NCBI GenBank assembly: GCA_015071005.1
Contig: SVIG01000002.1
Location: forward strand, 186,001-250,000
From: Clostridiales bacterium
Lineage (GTDB): Bacteria > Bacillota > Clostridia > Christensenellales > Borkfalkiaceae
Direction: 5' to 3'
Length of the DNA stretch: 64,000 nucleotides
Part shown: positions 42,464-51,700 of the stretch, one piece after another
Layout of the letters: the number at the start of each line of letters is the position of its first letter
How positions within the stretch are numbered: position 1 is the stretch's first letter
Notes under the pieces: model-generated
Database searches by the model: none
Seen by the model: the letters and a program-made list of their open reading frames with translations, nothing else
Told to the model about the DNA's origin: nothing
Program-made: the position numbers and the translations under genes

Positions 42464-42526
42464 ATTCTTTTGTTTTAGGTTTCCATAAGCCCAGCGGCGC
42501 GAAGCGCCGCAAGAATCTCGTTCACC
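42430..42526. repeat. Direct repeat, right copy
   Basis: Counterpart of 40771-40868. It includes the terminator hairpin at 42436-42463 and the last coding bases of the collagen-like gene. Confidence 0.85.
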
Positions 42527-42954
42527 TTTGCCGCCACTTCGGGCAACGTAGCGTCCGTTGCCGCCAAATCCGCCACCGCAGCCGCAGGCGTCACCACTCC
42601 AGGCTCGCCCTGTGGACCTTGAGGGCCGACGGGGCCTTGTTCCCCTTGAATCCCCTGCTCACCTTGAGGACCAGCAGGACCGACAGGACCCTGTTCACCT
42701 TGAATCCCCTGCTCGCCTTGCGGGCCGGCAGGGCCGACAGGACCCTGTTCACCTTGAATCCCTTGCTCGCCTTGCGGGCCGGCAGGGCCGACGGGGCCTT
42801 GTTCCCCTTGAATCCCTTGCTCGCCTTGCGGGCCGGCAGGACCTTGCGGACCAATTGGCCCTGCAATATAGCGTGGAATCGGCGAAATTACAACGTTTTG
42901 CTGCGTGTCATCGTCGTAAGGACAACCGCATTGATTAAATCTATGATAGCACAT
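42475..42954 (-). CDS. Collagen-like exosporium-type protein
   Basis: A 159-residue BclA-like protein. The N terminus has Cys-rich [16 protein letters not shown], the middle (residues ~31-117) is Gly-X-Y collagen sequence built from an 18-residue unit ([18 protein letters not shown]), and the C-terminal ~40 residues form an Ala-rich helix that may trimerise it. Such proteins make the hair-like nap on spores. The sigma-K-type promoter supports late mother-cell expression. There is no signal peptide, as expected for an exosporium protein. GGAGG precedes ATG. Confidence 0.8.
   Translation of the reverse strand: MCYHRFNQCGCPYDDDTQQNVVISPIPRYIAGPIGPQGPAGPQGEQGIQGEQGPVGPAGPQGEQGIQGEQGPVGPAGPQGEQGIQGEQGPVGPAGPQGEQGIQGEQGPVGPQGPQGEPGVVTPAAAVADLAATDATLPEVAAKVNEILAALRAAGLMET
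42625..42840. repeat. Tandem 54-bp repeat in the collagen-like gene
   Basis: Four units with phase marks at 42625, 42679, 42733 and 42787. They encode the 18-residue collagen unit and differ by a few third-position changes. The copy number probably varies by slippage. Confidence 0.9.
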
Positions 42955-42996
42955 AATAAACTTTCCTCCGTAACGTTAAGGGCATACGCCCCAATT

Positions 42997-43025
42997 TATT
43001 TTATGCGTTAGCAAGGAAAAAGGTT
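42997..43025 (-). promoter_or_regulatory. Sigma-K-type promoter of the collagen-like gene
   Basis: AACC (43022-43025), 16 bp, CATAAAATA (42997-43005). A full match to the sigma-K consensus, with the same -10 and spacing as the site at 6294. Confidence 0.6.
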
Positions 43026-43037
43026 TTTCTTTTTATT

Positions 43038-43090
43038 GAAAAAACAAAATCCCCCCGAGGGGAACAAAAGTTCCGCTCGGGGGGATTTTA
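43038..43090 (-). terminator. Terminator of rsmH
   Basis: A long stem AAAATCCCCCCGAG...CTCGGGGGGATTTT around a small inner hairpin, then GTTTTTTC on the minus strand. Confidence 0.9.
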
Positions 43091-43097
43091 ATGCTAT

Positions 43098-44162
43098 TTA
43101 TACGTCCAAATCCGAACGAATCGCCCACCGCATTTTTGTGGATTTCGCGCGGCTGTTTCGCACGCATTCTTCCGCCGACGGACGGATGACGTCGCGCGCC
43201 ACGTCGCTGTAAATCCCCGTGCGCTGTAAGGCTTGAAACGCCTTCTTCACAAGTCGGTCTTCCCCCGAATGGAAGGTCAAGATCGCGACCCTGCCCCCTA
43301 CATTTAGTACGTTTGGCAGTTTTTCAAGGAACGCGTAAAGCACTTCAAACTCGCTATTGATGTCGATTCGAATCGCTTGAAAACAACGCTGACAAGATTT
43401 CTTAACCGCTTCTTTTTGCTCGTATTTGGGTAAAAATGCAAGCGCCTCGGCAATGCAATCGCGCAAGTTCGTCGTCGTTTCGATAGGCTTGCACATATAC
43501 CGCCATTTCATAATATTCGCGGCGATTTGCTCAGCATACGGCTCGTCCGCGTTTTCGATGAGCATATGCTCAATTTCCTTGCGATTAAGCTCCAAAAGCC
43601 GCTCCGCACCACTCACCCCCTTTTCGGGATTCAAACGCAAATCTAACGGCCCTTCCACTTTATAGGAAAAACCGCGCTTGGGATTGTCGATTTGCATTGA
43701 GCTTACCCCCAAGTCCGCCAACACGAAATCAAATTTCTTGCCAGTGTCTTGCACGACCTTATCCACGTCGGCAAAATTTTGCAGCCGCACGGTGAGGATA
43801 TCTTCCCCAAAGCCCGCTTGGCGCAACCGCGCCTCCGTCTTCGCCGACTCAATCGGATCAACGTCCAAGCCGTAAATATGCCCCTTACCTTGCAGTTTTT
43901 CAAGCATTGCACGCGTGTGACCGCCATAGCCCAAAGTCGCATCCAAACCGATTTGCCCAGGTTGAATTTGAAGAAAATCAAGAATTTCCTGCACCATAAT
44001 CGAAATATGCATACCGGCAGGCGTATGCCCCTTATCAAGAATATGCTGTACGTCAGCAGCGTACTTTTCAGGGTTCAGTTCCTTGTATTTTTCCTCAAAA
44101 CGCTTGGGATGAGTACCCGAATACCGCACTCTGCGCTTATGCGGCGTAGAATTATTTTCCAT
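43098..44162 (-). CDS. rsmH: 16S rRNA m4C1402 methyltransferase RsmH, solitary
   Basis: AdoMet-dependent methyltransferase. LDATLGYGGHTRAML is the cofactor loop, ADLGVSSMQIDNPKRGFSY the catalytic region, and ILTFHSGEDRLVKKAF lies near the end. A basic ~45-residue N-terminal extension (NNSTPHKRRVRYSGTHPKRF) precedes the usual start, giving 354 residues. RsmH normally heads the dcw cell-wall cluster. Here it stands alone with its own promoter and terminator, so it may be a second copy. Confidence 0.88.
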   Translation of the reverse strand: MENNSTPHKRRVRYSGTHPKRFEEKYKELNPEKYAADVQHILDKGHTPAGMHISIMVQEILDFLQIQPGQIGLDATLGYGGHTRAMLEKLQGKGHIYGLDVDPIESAKTEARLRQAGFGEDILTVRLQNFADVDKVVQDTGKKFDFVLADLGVSSMQIDNPKRGFSYKVEGPLDLRLNPEKGVSGAERLLELNRKEIEHMLIENADEPYAEQIAANIMKWRYMCKPIETTTNLRDCIAEALAFLPKYEQKEAVKKSCQRCFQAIRIDINSEFEVLYAFLEKLPNVLNVGGRVAILTFHSGEDRLVKKAFQALQRTGIYSDVARDVIRPSAEECVRNSRAKSTKMRWAIRSDLDV

Positions 44163-44195
44163 AGCTATTTTCCTTATCGTTTTAGGGATACCTTT

Positions 44196-44224
44196 ATTAT
44201 AATGCCGACAAAGCAAAATGTCAA
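44196..44224 (-). promoter_or_regulatory. Promoter of the solitary rsmH
   Basis: TTGACA (44219-44224), 17-bp spacer, TATAAT (44196-44201), full consensus. Confidence 0.85.
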
Positions 44225-44241
44225 TTATATATACGGCAAAA

Positions 44242-44279
44242 AGCAAAAGCCCACGGCGATAACGCCGTGGGCTTTTGCT
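44242..44279. terminator. Perfect 17-bp hairpin upstream of rsmH
   Basis: AGCAAAAGCCCACGGCG-ATAA-CGCCGTGGGCTTTTGCT. Probably ends the transcript that comes from the GIY-YIG gene. From here to 44436 I see no gene. Confidence 0.65.
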
Positions 44280-44436
44280 AAATTCTACTTTATGTATAGA
44301 TAATTGTTATGCGATTCAAGGGTTACTTTCTCGCATTTTCTCCGCTCCTTTCGGCTTTCTATCCATAGTTATAATATATGGTTAAAAGTTAAAGTTTTCA
44401 TTTTATATCAATATGTAAAATGAGCAAGCTTTCCCA

Positions 44437-44961
44437 TTACTTTCCGAATGTAGCCCCATATTCGTTTCTAATATCTTTTTCCAACTGTTTATAGTCAAGC
44501 CTTTTGCTTTTATCGGCACAAGAAGTAATAGCATATACTTTCAAAAATTTTTTAATCCATTTCCTGCTTGCAAACCCTAATTTTAATGATGTGCAACCAT
44601 TAAGTTTTGCTGTTTTCCAATGCTCTTTAATTCTTGAAATAACGTGTGTATCTCTTCCCACATAGAAAAGGCAACCTTTTTTAGGTTTTTCATTAAAAGG
44701 AGGCACTTCCATCGTCCTTATAATAGGTTGATATTGACTCACAAAAACACCTGTGACTTCGCTATTAAAATAATTTATATTAAAATTAGGAAAATCCTTA
44801 TCTGAAATAAAAATATAAACCCCTGCCGTATTCAGTATTTTGTTACCGTATACATCTTCCGCTTGTCTTTTTGACAATGTATCTTTATTTACTTCAATGA
44901 TTTTATAACCGATATTAGCGATTTTAATAATGCCTTTTGAGGAAATGCTAAGTTTTCTCAT
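44437..44961 (-). CDS. GIY-YIG-type nuclease-like protein
   Basis: A 174-residue protein. AGVYIFISD and GCLFYVGRDTHVISRIKEHW match the GIY and YIG strands plus the Arg/His helix of the GIY-YIG fold, and LEKDIRNEYGATFGK carries the late Glu and Asn-type residues. The N-terminal ~45 residues are specific. It is AT-rich with Lys/Asn/Ile codons unlike the flanking genome, so it was probably acquired. The substrate is unknown; these domains occur in homing, repair and mobile-element nucleases. Confidence 0.6.
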   Translation of the reverse strand: MRKLSISSKGIIKIANIGYKIIEVNKDTLSKRQAEDVYGNKILNTAGVYIFISDKDFPNFNINYFNSEVTGVFVSQYQPIIRTMEVPPFNEKPKKGCLFYVGRDTHVISRIKEHWKTAKLNGCTSLKLGFASRKWIKKFLKVYAITSCADKSKRLDYKQLEKDIRNEYGATFGK

Positions 44962-45004
44962 TCTTCTTTTCCTATTTCAAAAAAATTATTTTTCGGCAGA
45001 TAGG
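44958..45004. repeat. Direct repeat R1
   Basis: About 47 bp upstream of the GIY-YIG start, sharing TCAAAAAAATTATTTT and GCAGATAGGGCG with 48714-48757. The two serine recombinases lie between the copies. Confidence 0.6.
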
Positions 45005-45105
45005 GCGGATATAAAACCAACCCTAACAACAAACCAAAAAAACAGATTCTAAAAAAATATAATTGTAGAAACAAATTGCAAATTTTGCATAATCATTAAT
45101 TGCTT

Positions 45106-46239
45106 TTATTTCAACAAAATCAGTTCATCTTTTAAAACCATAATTTCTCGAACTTCATTATCTTTTAATCTTTCATCAATCTCACTTTGTTTAACCGTTC
45201 GCGCTTTACACGTACCATTCTTTTCAACTCGCCCCGCGCAACGCCACACAATTTCTCCTGAATGCGTTGTTATCCTTCTAAAATTACGACCACACTCGCC
45301 GCATCGAATCTTTCCTGACAACGAATTTCCACTTGAGTGCCTTGTGCTTTTTCTAATTGGTTTCCCCTGCTCATCCAAAACTACATTACTTCTTCTCGCC
45401 CTTTCCGCTTGCACCGCTTCAAACATCGCGTTATCAATAATTCCTCTATGATTATTCTCATACAAATACTGCGCAAGTTCCCCTTTGTTTTTCTTTTGTT
45501 TTTGCTCTAATACGTCGGGAATATGTGTTTTTTGTAGCAATGCTTGTCCAATGTATTTCTCATTCCCTAACATTTTATCGATAGCTGCACTCGTCCAAGT
45601 TTCTTTGCCTGTGGGGGATAAGATCCCCCTTCTTTTTAATTCTTTTGAAATCCCTGATAAACTATATCCTTGCAAATATAACTCAAATATTAATTTAACA
45701 TTTTTCTCCTCTTCTTCATTGATAATTAGTTTCCCATCTTTATCTTGCTCATATCCATAGCAACTTCGATTTGCCAATTTCGACATTCCGCTTTGAAATC
45801 CATATACTAATCCCCAACGAATACTTCTACTTTTCGACATACTTTCTTCTTGCGCAACTGCTGCATGAACCGCCATATTAAATTCACCTCTTTCTTTTTT
45901 TAACCATATTTGTTCATTCTGGAAATATACATCAACATCAAGTTCTTTTAACTTTCGTATAACCTTCAAAAAATCAAGCGTGTTTCTTGCAAATCGGCTG
46001 ATCGACTTTGTATAAATGATATCAATTTTCTTTCTTTTACAATCTTTTATCATCTTTTCAAACTGCACTCTATTCTTCTTTTGCAACCCACTTGCCGTAT
46101 CCGCATAAACACCTACAAAGATAAAATCAGGATTATTTTCGATCAAATTTCTATAATAATTTTGTTGAGCTTCCAAACTATACTGTTGAAGCTCTTCTTT
46201 TGTACTTACTCGGCAATACGCCGCCACCTTTTTCTTCAT
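45106..46239 (-). CDS. Large serine recombinase 1
   Basis: A 377-residue site-specific recombinase of an integrative or conjugative element. The resolvase-type catalytic domain has Ser in YCRVSTKEE near residue 12 and the SRFARNTLDFL helix. A recombinase domain (residues ~160-270) and a zinc ribbon (CGECGRNF with a later WRC) follow. It ends soon after the zinc ribbon, so it lacks most of the usual long coiled C-terminal part (typically 450-550 residues) and may be shortened. AT-rich. Confidence 0.88.
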   Translation of the reverse strand: MKKKVAAYCRVSTKEELQQYSLEAQQNYYRNLIENNPDFIFVGVYADTASGLQKKNRVQFEKMIKDCKRKKIDIIYTKSISRFARNTLDFLKVIRKLKELDVDVYFQNEQIWLKKERGEFNMAVHAAVAQEESMSKSRSIRWGLVYGFQSGMSKLANRSCYGYEQDKDGKLIINEEEEKNVKLIFELYLQGYSLSGISKELKRRGILSPTGKETWTSAAIDKMLGNEKYIGQALLQKTHIPDVLEQKQKKNKGELAQYLYENNHRGIIDNAMFEAVQAERARRSNVVLDEQGKPIRKSTRHSSGNSLSGKIRCGECGRNFRRITTHSGEIVWRCAGRVEKNGTCKARTVKQSEIDERLKDNEVREIMVLKDELILLK

Positions 46240-46263
46240 TTGTTTCTTCCTTAAAAAATAAAA

Positions 46264-46293
46264 TCATAACGTCGCTATAAACGCAACATTATG
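46264..46293. promoter_or_regulatory. Inverted repeat upstream of recombinase 1
   Basis: ATCATAA-16 nt-TTATGAT. A possible operator or recombination-site arm in front of the gene. Confidence 0.35.
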
Positions 46294-46331
46294 ATTCTAA
46301 CATATCTTTTATTTTTTTGTCTAATAAAGCA

Positions 46332-46363
46332 ACAAACCTGTGCCATTTTTAGCACAGGTTTGT
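46332..46363. terminator. 12-bp hairpin between the recombinase genes
   Basis: ACAAACCTGTGC-8 nt-GCACAGGTTTGT, perfect. It probably ends transcription from recombinase 2. The T-tract is weak. The rest of 46240-46577 holds no gene that I can see. Confidence 0.55.
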
Positions 46364-46373
46364 ATACTTATGA

Positions 46374-46385
46374 TGGTGCACCGTA
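46374..46385. repeat. 12-bp copy of the tRNA-Arg 3' end
   Basis: TGGTGCACCGTA is identical to 54707-54718, the last 12 bases of tRNA-Arg including CCA, and has the same orientation. It may be the left attachment core of an 8.3-kb island. Confidence 0.5.
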
Positions 46386-46577
46386 GCTGCACCGAACCTT
46401 CCTATCTTCCCGACTATCAAAATTGATGAATTTTGTGTATTTTTGGCATATTTTTAGCCATTTTTTATGGTTTTTTACGATTTCCGAAAAGCAGATTTTG
46501 ACCGTCAATTTCGAACTCGCGTCCACGTTCAATCCATACCTGCCCCATATATATCGGTTTTTGAGATAGTCTTTCAG

Positions 46578-48179
46578 TTAGACTTCCACCGTCAATTCGG
46601 GGAACGTCAAGGCAAGATTTTTCCAACATTTTTGAAGGGCAATATTATCTCGCTTTTCAAGGATGGTTGCCGTTATCGGTTGTTCAGAGTTCAACAGCTT
46701 GTGCAAGTTGACGATTACTCTTATATTTTCATTGTCTATTCGAATTTGCCGTATGAGTTCAATCCAAACCGCCCGAAGCTCTTGCCCCGTATTTTTCAAT
46801 CTTCCCCGATATTCTTTGGCTTTGCTTTTTATCAGCTTTCTGTCAAAAGCAGGGAACTGTTCTATCTTTTCAAGAAGAAGCTTTTTCTTGAATTCCAACT
46901 CTTTCAGCTCCCGTTCCTTACTTGCGATTATATCTGCGGAATATACCTTTAAGCTTTTATATACTTCGCCCTGCATACTTTCCGTTGTTTCCGTGATAAC
47001 CTTCTGCGTTTCGGCTATCCGTTTCTCAAAGCTTTCTTTTTCGGCTTGCATTTTATCATAGGCATTTAAGTAAAGCTGTTTGACAAGCGTACAAAGGGAA
47101 TCTTCGTTTTTCGCTTGGAACAGACAATCACGGAAAAGCTTATCTACGTAGTCTTCCAAAAATTCTGTGCGTATGGTTTTTGTCGGGCAAATCTGCTGTT
47201 TCGTCGGACAATGGTAAATGGTGCGCCTACTTTTATGCGATATTGCCAACGAGCCACACATTGCTTTCCCGCATTGATTACACTTAACAAGCCCCGACAA
47301 GAGATACACCCTGTTTTTGACCAACGTTCTGAACGCTCTTTGACTACGCTCGTCCAAAATGGCTTGCACGGTGAAAAAGGTTTCATCGTCTATGATTCGG
47401 GGAATTGCTCCCGATATGCGTATAACCTCTGTTTCGGGCTTTTGACTTCGGTTGTTTCTCTTTCCGTCCACATCCCTTGCGCACCGTTGATTGAAAATGT
47501 ATTCTCCGATATATTTTCTGTTTCGCAGGATATCGTATATGTGAATCGTATATTTCCTGCCGTCCTTGCGACGATAGCCGTTTACGTTGAGATAGTCGCG
47601 GATTTGGGTGTACGAATACCCTTGCTTTACCATTTCAAACATTATTTTAACGGCTTCTGCTTCTTCTTCGTGGATTACGTATCTCTTATTTTTCGTCGTG
47701 TAGCCAATCGCAGGAACGCTTCCGTGTACCTTGCCTTCACGGGCGTTGGCGAGCAAGCCCGCTATGCTTTCCCGCGCAAGCTTTTTGGAATACAATTCCG
47801 CCATACCCATTGACATTAACTCAAAGAATTGACCTTCGGGCGTTTCGTCAAATTCTTCTAATGCACTTATGATTTTAATGCCGTATTTTGAAAAGTATTT
47901 TTTATAGTGCCTTGCGTCGTCCACGTTTCGCGCCCATCTGTCCATTCTGTGTACGATGATGAAACGAAATTCCTTTTTGGGCGCGTCTTGTACCATTTGC
48001 TGAAAATCTTTTCGGTTCGCATTCGTTCCCGTTTGCGCTTCGTCCACGTATTCGTGTGTTAGCTCTATGTCGTGCATATCACAAAATCTATGAATCGCGG
48101 CAAGCTGAACGACAATGCTTGACTCTTGTTGCTTATCCGACGAATACCGCGCATAAGCTACTGCTTTAATAGGTTGCAT
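46578..48179 (-). CDS. Large serine recombinase 2
   Basis: A 533-residue full-length recombinase. The catalytic Ser lies in YARYSSDKQQESS, with VHRMDRWARN as the second helix, a recombinase domain, a zinc ribbon (CNQCGKAMCG and YHCPTKQQICPTK) and a long charged coiled-coil region (residues ~370-460), as in TnpX/phage integrases. It starts at ATG 48179 after CAGGAGG; an ATG 39 bp upstream has no binding site. It probably integrates and excises the island. Confidence 0.92.
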   Translation of the reverse strand: MQPIKAVAYARYSSDKQQESSIVVQLAAIHRFCDMHDIELTHEYVDEAQTGTNANRKDFQQMVQDAPKKEFRFIIVHRMDRWARNVDDARHYKKYFSKYGIKIISALEEFDETPEGQFFELMSMGMAELYSKKLARESIAGLLANAREGKVHGSVPAIGYTTKNKRYVIHEEEAEAVKIMFEMVKQGYSYTQIRDYLNVNGYRRKDGRKYTIHIYDILRNRKYIGEYIFNQRCARDVDGKRNNRSQKPETEVIRISGAIPRIIDDETFFTVQAILDERSQRAFRTLVKNRVYLLSGLVKCNQCGKAMCGSLAISHKSRRTIYHCPTKQQICPTKTIRTEFLEDYVDKLFRDCLFQAKNEDSLCTLVKQLYLNAYDKMQAEKESFEKRIAETQKVITETTESMQGEVYKSLKVYSADIIASKERELKELEFKKKLLLEKIEQFPAFDRKLIKSKAKEYRGRLKNTGQELRAVWIELIRQIRIDNENIRVIVNLHKLLNSEQPITATILEKRDNIALQKCWKNLALTFPELTVEV

Positions 48180-48259
48180 TTTATCCTCCTGAAAGTATAT
48201 TGACGGAAAACCTTGCACGGCTTTCCGTCATTTTTATAATATATTTTTGAAAAATATAC

Positions 48260-48289
48260 GGCTCATAGTCCGTTTTGAACTATGAGCCT
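48260..48289. terminator. Stem-loop after the recombinase fragment
   Basis: GGCTCATAGT-10 nt-ACTATGAGCC, with TTTTGG after it on the plus strand and ATATTTTTC on the minus strand. Confidence 0.5.
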
Positions 48290-48294
48290 TTTGG

Positions 48295-48537
48295 TTATTC
48301 GTGAAAAATGATTTCTATATCGTCATTTTCTTCGTCGATTTCAATGCGTTTAATGAAAATTCGTATCGTTTCCCGCGTGATTTCATCCGTTGGAAAGATT
48401 TCTTCAACGCTTAAAACGTTCGTTTTTTGTGAACATTCCTTTATAAAGCGGATTCGTTTTAATTTCGAATTTAGCTTCTCAATATCCGCGCGTGCATTTT
48501 CCTGCGCTTCAATACACTCGGTTGCTTGCTGTTCATA
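48295..48537 (-). pseudogene. C-terminal fragment of a third serine recombinase
   Basis: The frame after a TAA near 48538 reads EQQATECIEAQENARADIEKL, then LKRIRFIKECSQKTNVLSVEE (both read in pieces), and ends IKRIEIDEENDDIEIIFHE-stop. This is the helix-plus-strand ending of Tn-type recombinases. No start codon or catalytic domain is present, so it is a relic of an earlier element. Confidence 0.65.
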
Positions 48538-48716
48538 TTATAATTCGTTTCATTTTCGATTTGTTTTGCTAATTGAGAAGCCTTGCGCCCGCCATATCCC
48601 TGTTCAAGTTGGGAATAGGTTTCTATAACCAAATTGTCTTTTTGCGAGTTGGTTAATGTATTGTCTTGGATAATATTTTCTAATTCTTTTTTCGCTTCAT
48701 TTCTGGATTTCTTCAT
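48471..48716 (-). CDS. Small charged protein fused at a recombination junction
   Basis: 81 residues, unknown. Residues 1-59 (KKSRNEAKKELENIIQDN, then QLEQGYGGRKASQLAKQIE) are helical and charged. The last ~22 residues come from reading the recombinase fragment in a wrong frame, so the native C terminus is probably lost. The start ATG 48716 has an AGGGAAAG site. Its upstream region is a copy of that before the GIY-YIG gene. Confidence 0.45.
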   Translation of the reverse strand: MKKSRNEAKKELENIIQDNTLTNSQKDNLVIETYSQLEQGYGGRKASQLAKQIENETNYNMNSKQPSVLKRRKMHARILRS

Positions 48717-48757
48717 TTTCTTTCCCTAGGTCAAAAAAATTATTTTCAGCAGATAGG
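48714..48757. repeat. Direct repeat R2
   Basis: Counterpart of R1 (44958-45004), about 80% identical by eye. Here it also forms one arm of the terminator of the BspA-like gene. Confidence 0.6.
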
Positions 48758-48783
48758 GCGAAGTGGATTCAACCCTATCTGCT
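48731..48783 (-). terminator. Terminator of the BspA-like lipoprotein gene
   Basis: AGCAGATAGGG-14 nt-CCCTATCTGCT, then GAAAATAATTTTTTT on the minus strand. Confidence 0.8.
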
Positions 48784-48792
48784 GTTTTTGTG

Positions 48793-51700
48793 TTATTCTT
48801 CGGGTTTTTCGTAAACCCAAAGGACGATTTCGCCTGATTCGTCGTAGTGCCAATAATTGCCATCGTAAGCCGTACCGTCAGCATTCAAAGCAGGAGCGGT
48901 TTCACTGTAATAGTACCGCGTTGCATTGGTTAAAGGTTTATTATAATTCCCCAATATATTGATTGTATTCCAGTTCTCTTTTGTCCCTTCGTAGTAAACA
49001 GTTTTTAAGCCACAGCCATCAAATGCACCCCCATGAACCTCTACTACATTTTTGGGAATAATTATGGTTGTCAATTTGTAACACAAGTAAAAAGTGTTCA
49101 TTGGTATCTTAGTCATATTACTAGAGAATTTAACTTTCTCCAAATTACTACATTTGGAAAATATAAACGTACCCATTTCTTTTACATTATCAGGAATTAC
49201 AATATTCGTTAAACCACTACAGCCCTCAAAAGCTGAATTTCCAATATAAGTTACTCTATCGGGAATTGTTATGTTAGTTAATGCACTACACCCCTCAAAT
49301 GCATCCCCGCCGATAGAAGTTACAAGACTTGGAATATCAACTGTTTTTAAGCTACTACAATTTTGAAGCATTCCTTCGCTAATAACCGTTAACCCAGCAG
49401 AAAGCTTGATTTGAGTCAAATTACTACAACTCGAAAACGCATAAAACTCAATACTCGTTACACTGTCAGGGATTTCTATCTTTCTTAAACCACTACACCC
49501 CAAAAATGCATAAGAACCAATCTGACTTATACTATCAGGGAGTATTATATCCGTCAAATTACTGCACCCCCTAAACGCAGATCCTTCTATGACCGTTACG
49601 CTATTAGGGATAGAAACATTTTTTAACCCACTGCAACCAGCGAACGCATTCTCTCTAATAGCCGTTACACTATTAGAAATTATCACTTTCTCCAATGTTA
49701 TGCAATTTATAAAAGTATAAGCAGCAATGTTGGTTACGTCATCGGGAATCATCAACTCTTTAACGATAACATTATTGATATATAAATTACGTGCACTCCC
49801 CATCGGATTTGCCCAATAACTCCCAAATTCTATATCACACCAATTACCTACAGTTCCCGAATAATATAGATTGGTTAAACTTTCACAATATAAAAATGCA
49901 TCTTCTTTTATGAGCTTAACTCCATAACCAATAGTTACGTTTGTTAATGCACTACAGTATTCAAACGTATAACGCTCAATGGTTGTTATGCTATTTGAAA
50001 TTACAGCGTTTTCTAAATTGCTACATTTATAAAATGCAGCTTCCTCTATTGTCTTTACGCCTTCAGGGATATCAATGGAGATTAAACTAATGCATTCATA
50101 AAAAAGTTTTTTGGATATCGTTGTTAAACCATTAGAAAGAACAACACTTTCCAAACTGCTACAACCGTAAAATGCGCTTTCCCCGATAGAAGTTACACTA
50201 TTAGGAATTTCTATGCTCGTCAAACGATAACAACCGTAAAATGCCTGTTTCCCAATCATTGTTATTGTATCGGGAAGTACCATACTTTCCAAACGATAGC
50301 AACCGTAAAACGCGGAATCAGCGATAGACGTCACACTTTTTCCTTCGTAAGTTTCGGGAATAGCTAAATGAAATTCAGTCCCTGAATATTTCGTTATGGT
50401 ATAATACTCTCCGTTAGAAGAAAGGGCATATTCAAGTCCACTTGTTCCGTATTTCCAAACAGCATACAACGTATATTCCCCGTCCGTTCCCATTGTATAT
50501 TCTGCGCCGTCCGCATAAACAACTTCGCCGTTTGCTTCCGTTGCCCAACCGATAAAATGATAATAGCTTTTTGCGAAACCATTATTTGTCAATGCCTGTT
50601 TGTCGTCGGTTGCTATTTCCATAGCAAGCATTTCCCCGTGTGTTGCGCCGTTACCGTCGAATTTCAGTTTATTGAGATTTGCTGTCCATTTCGCATAGAA
50701 TTTCTTTTCGCCATAAGAACCAAGTGCAATCTCCGTTACTTGATTATCAAACGTTTCTTCCGTAAACCAACCTGCGAACGTATAGCCTGCTCTCGTCGGG
50801 TTTTTTAACGTGTAAACCTGTTCAATATTGTATGTTTCGGGATTGCTTTCGTCGTTTTCGCCACCGTTCAATTCATACGAAACGATATAGGTAACGATAT
50901 CCCATTTCGCGTAGAATTTCTTATCGTCGTGCGAGCCAAGCGCAATTTCAGTCACTTGATTTTCAAACGTTTCTTCCCAGAACCAACCTGCGAACGTATA
51001 ACCTGCTCTCGTCGGGTTTCCAAGAGTGATTGTTGACGTTTCAATAGTATAGACTTCGAGATTTTCCGTATTATTTACGCCACCGTTCAGTTCGTAGGTT
51101 ATTGTGTAAACGGTGGGTGTCCATTTTGCGTAGAAGTTCTTATCTCCGTGCGAGCCGAGCGCAATTTCCGTCACTTGATTATCGAAAGTTTTTTCCGTAA
51201 ACCAACCTGCGAAATCATAGCCCATTCTCGTCGGTTTTTTCAACGCATATGTCTGTTCTATATTGTACGTTTCGGGGTTGCTTTCGTCGTTTTCGCCGCC
51301 GTTCAATTCATATTCAATCGTGTAAAGCGTAGGTGTCCATTTCGCATAAAATTTCTTATCGCCATATGAACCAAGCGTAATTTCCGTCACTTGATTATCG
51401 AAAGTTTTTTCCGTGAACCAGCCCTTGAAATCGTAGCCCGTTCTTGTCGAATTTTTCAGCGTATAAGCCTGTTCAATATTGTACGTTTCGGGGTTACTTT
51501 CGTCATTTTCGCCACCGTTCAATTCATACGAAACGATATAAGTAATAGGCGTGAATCCACCTGCTATAAAAGTGGTATCCGTCAAAACGGGGTAAGGGAA
51601 GGAAACAAATTCGCCGTTTACCTTCCAACCGTTGAAGGTATATCCGTCCTTTTCGGGATTTTCGGGCGCATTTACCGCCGATTCTTCTTGAATTTCACCG

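Noticed and set aside
42625..42840. Regular tandem repeats that could be taken for a CRISPR array
   Set aside because: Units are 54 bp with no unique spacers, and they encode collagen Gly-X-Y sequence.
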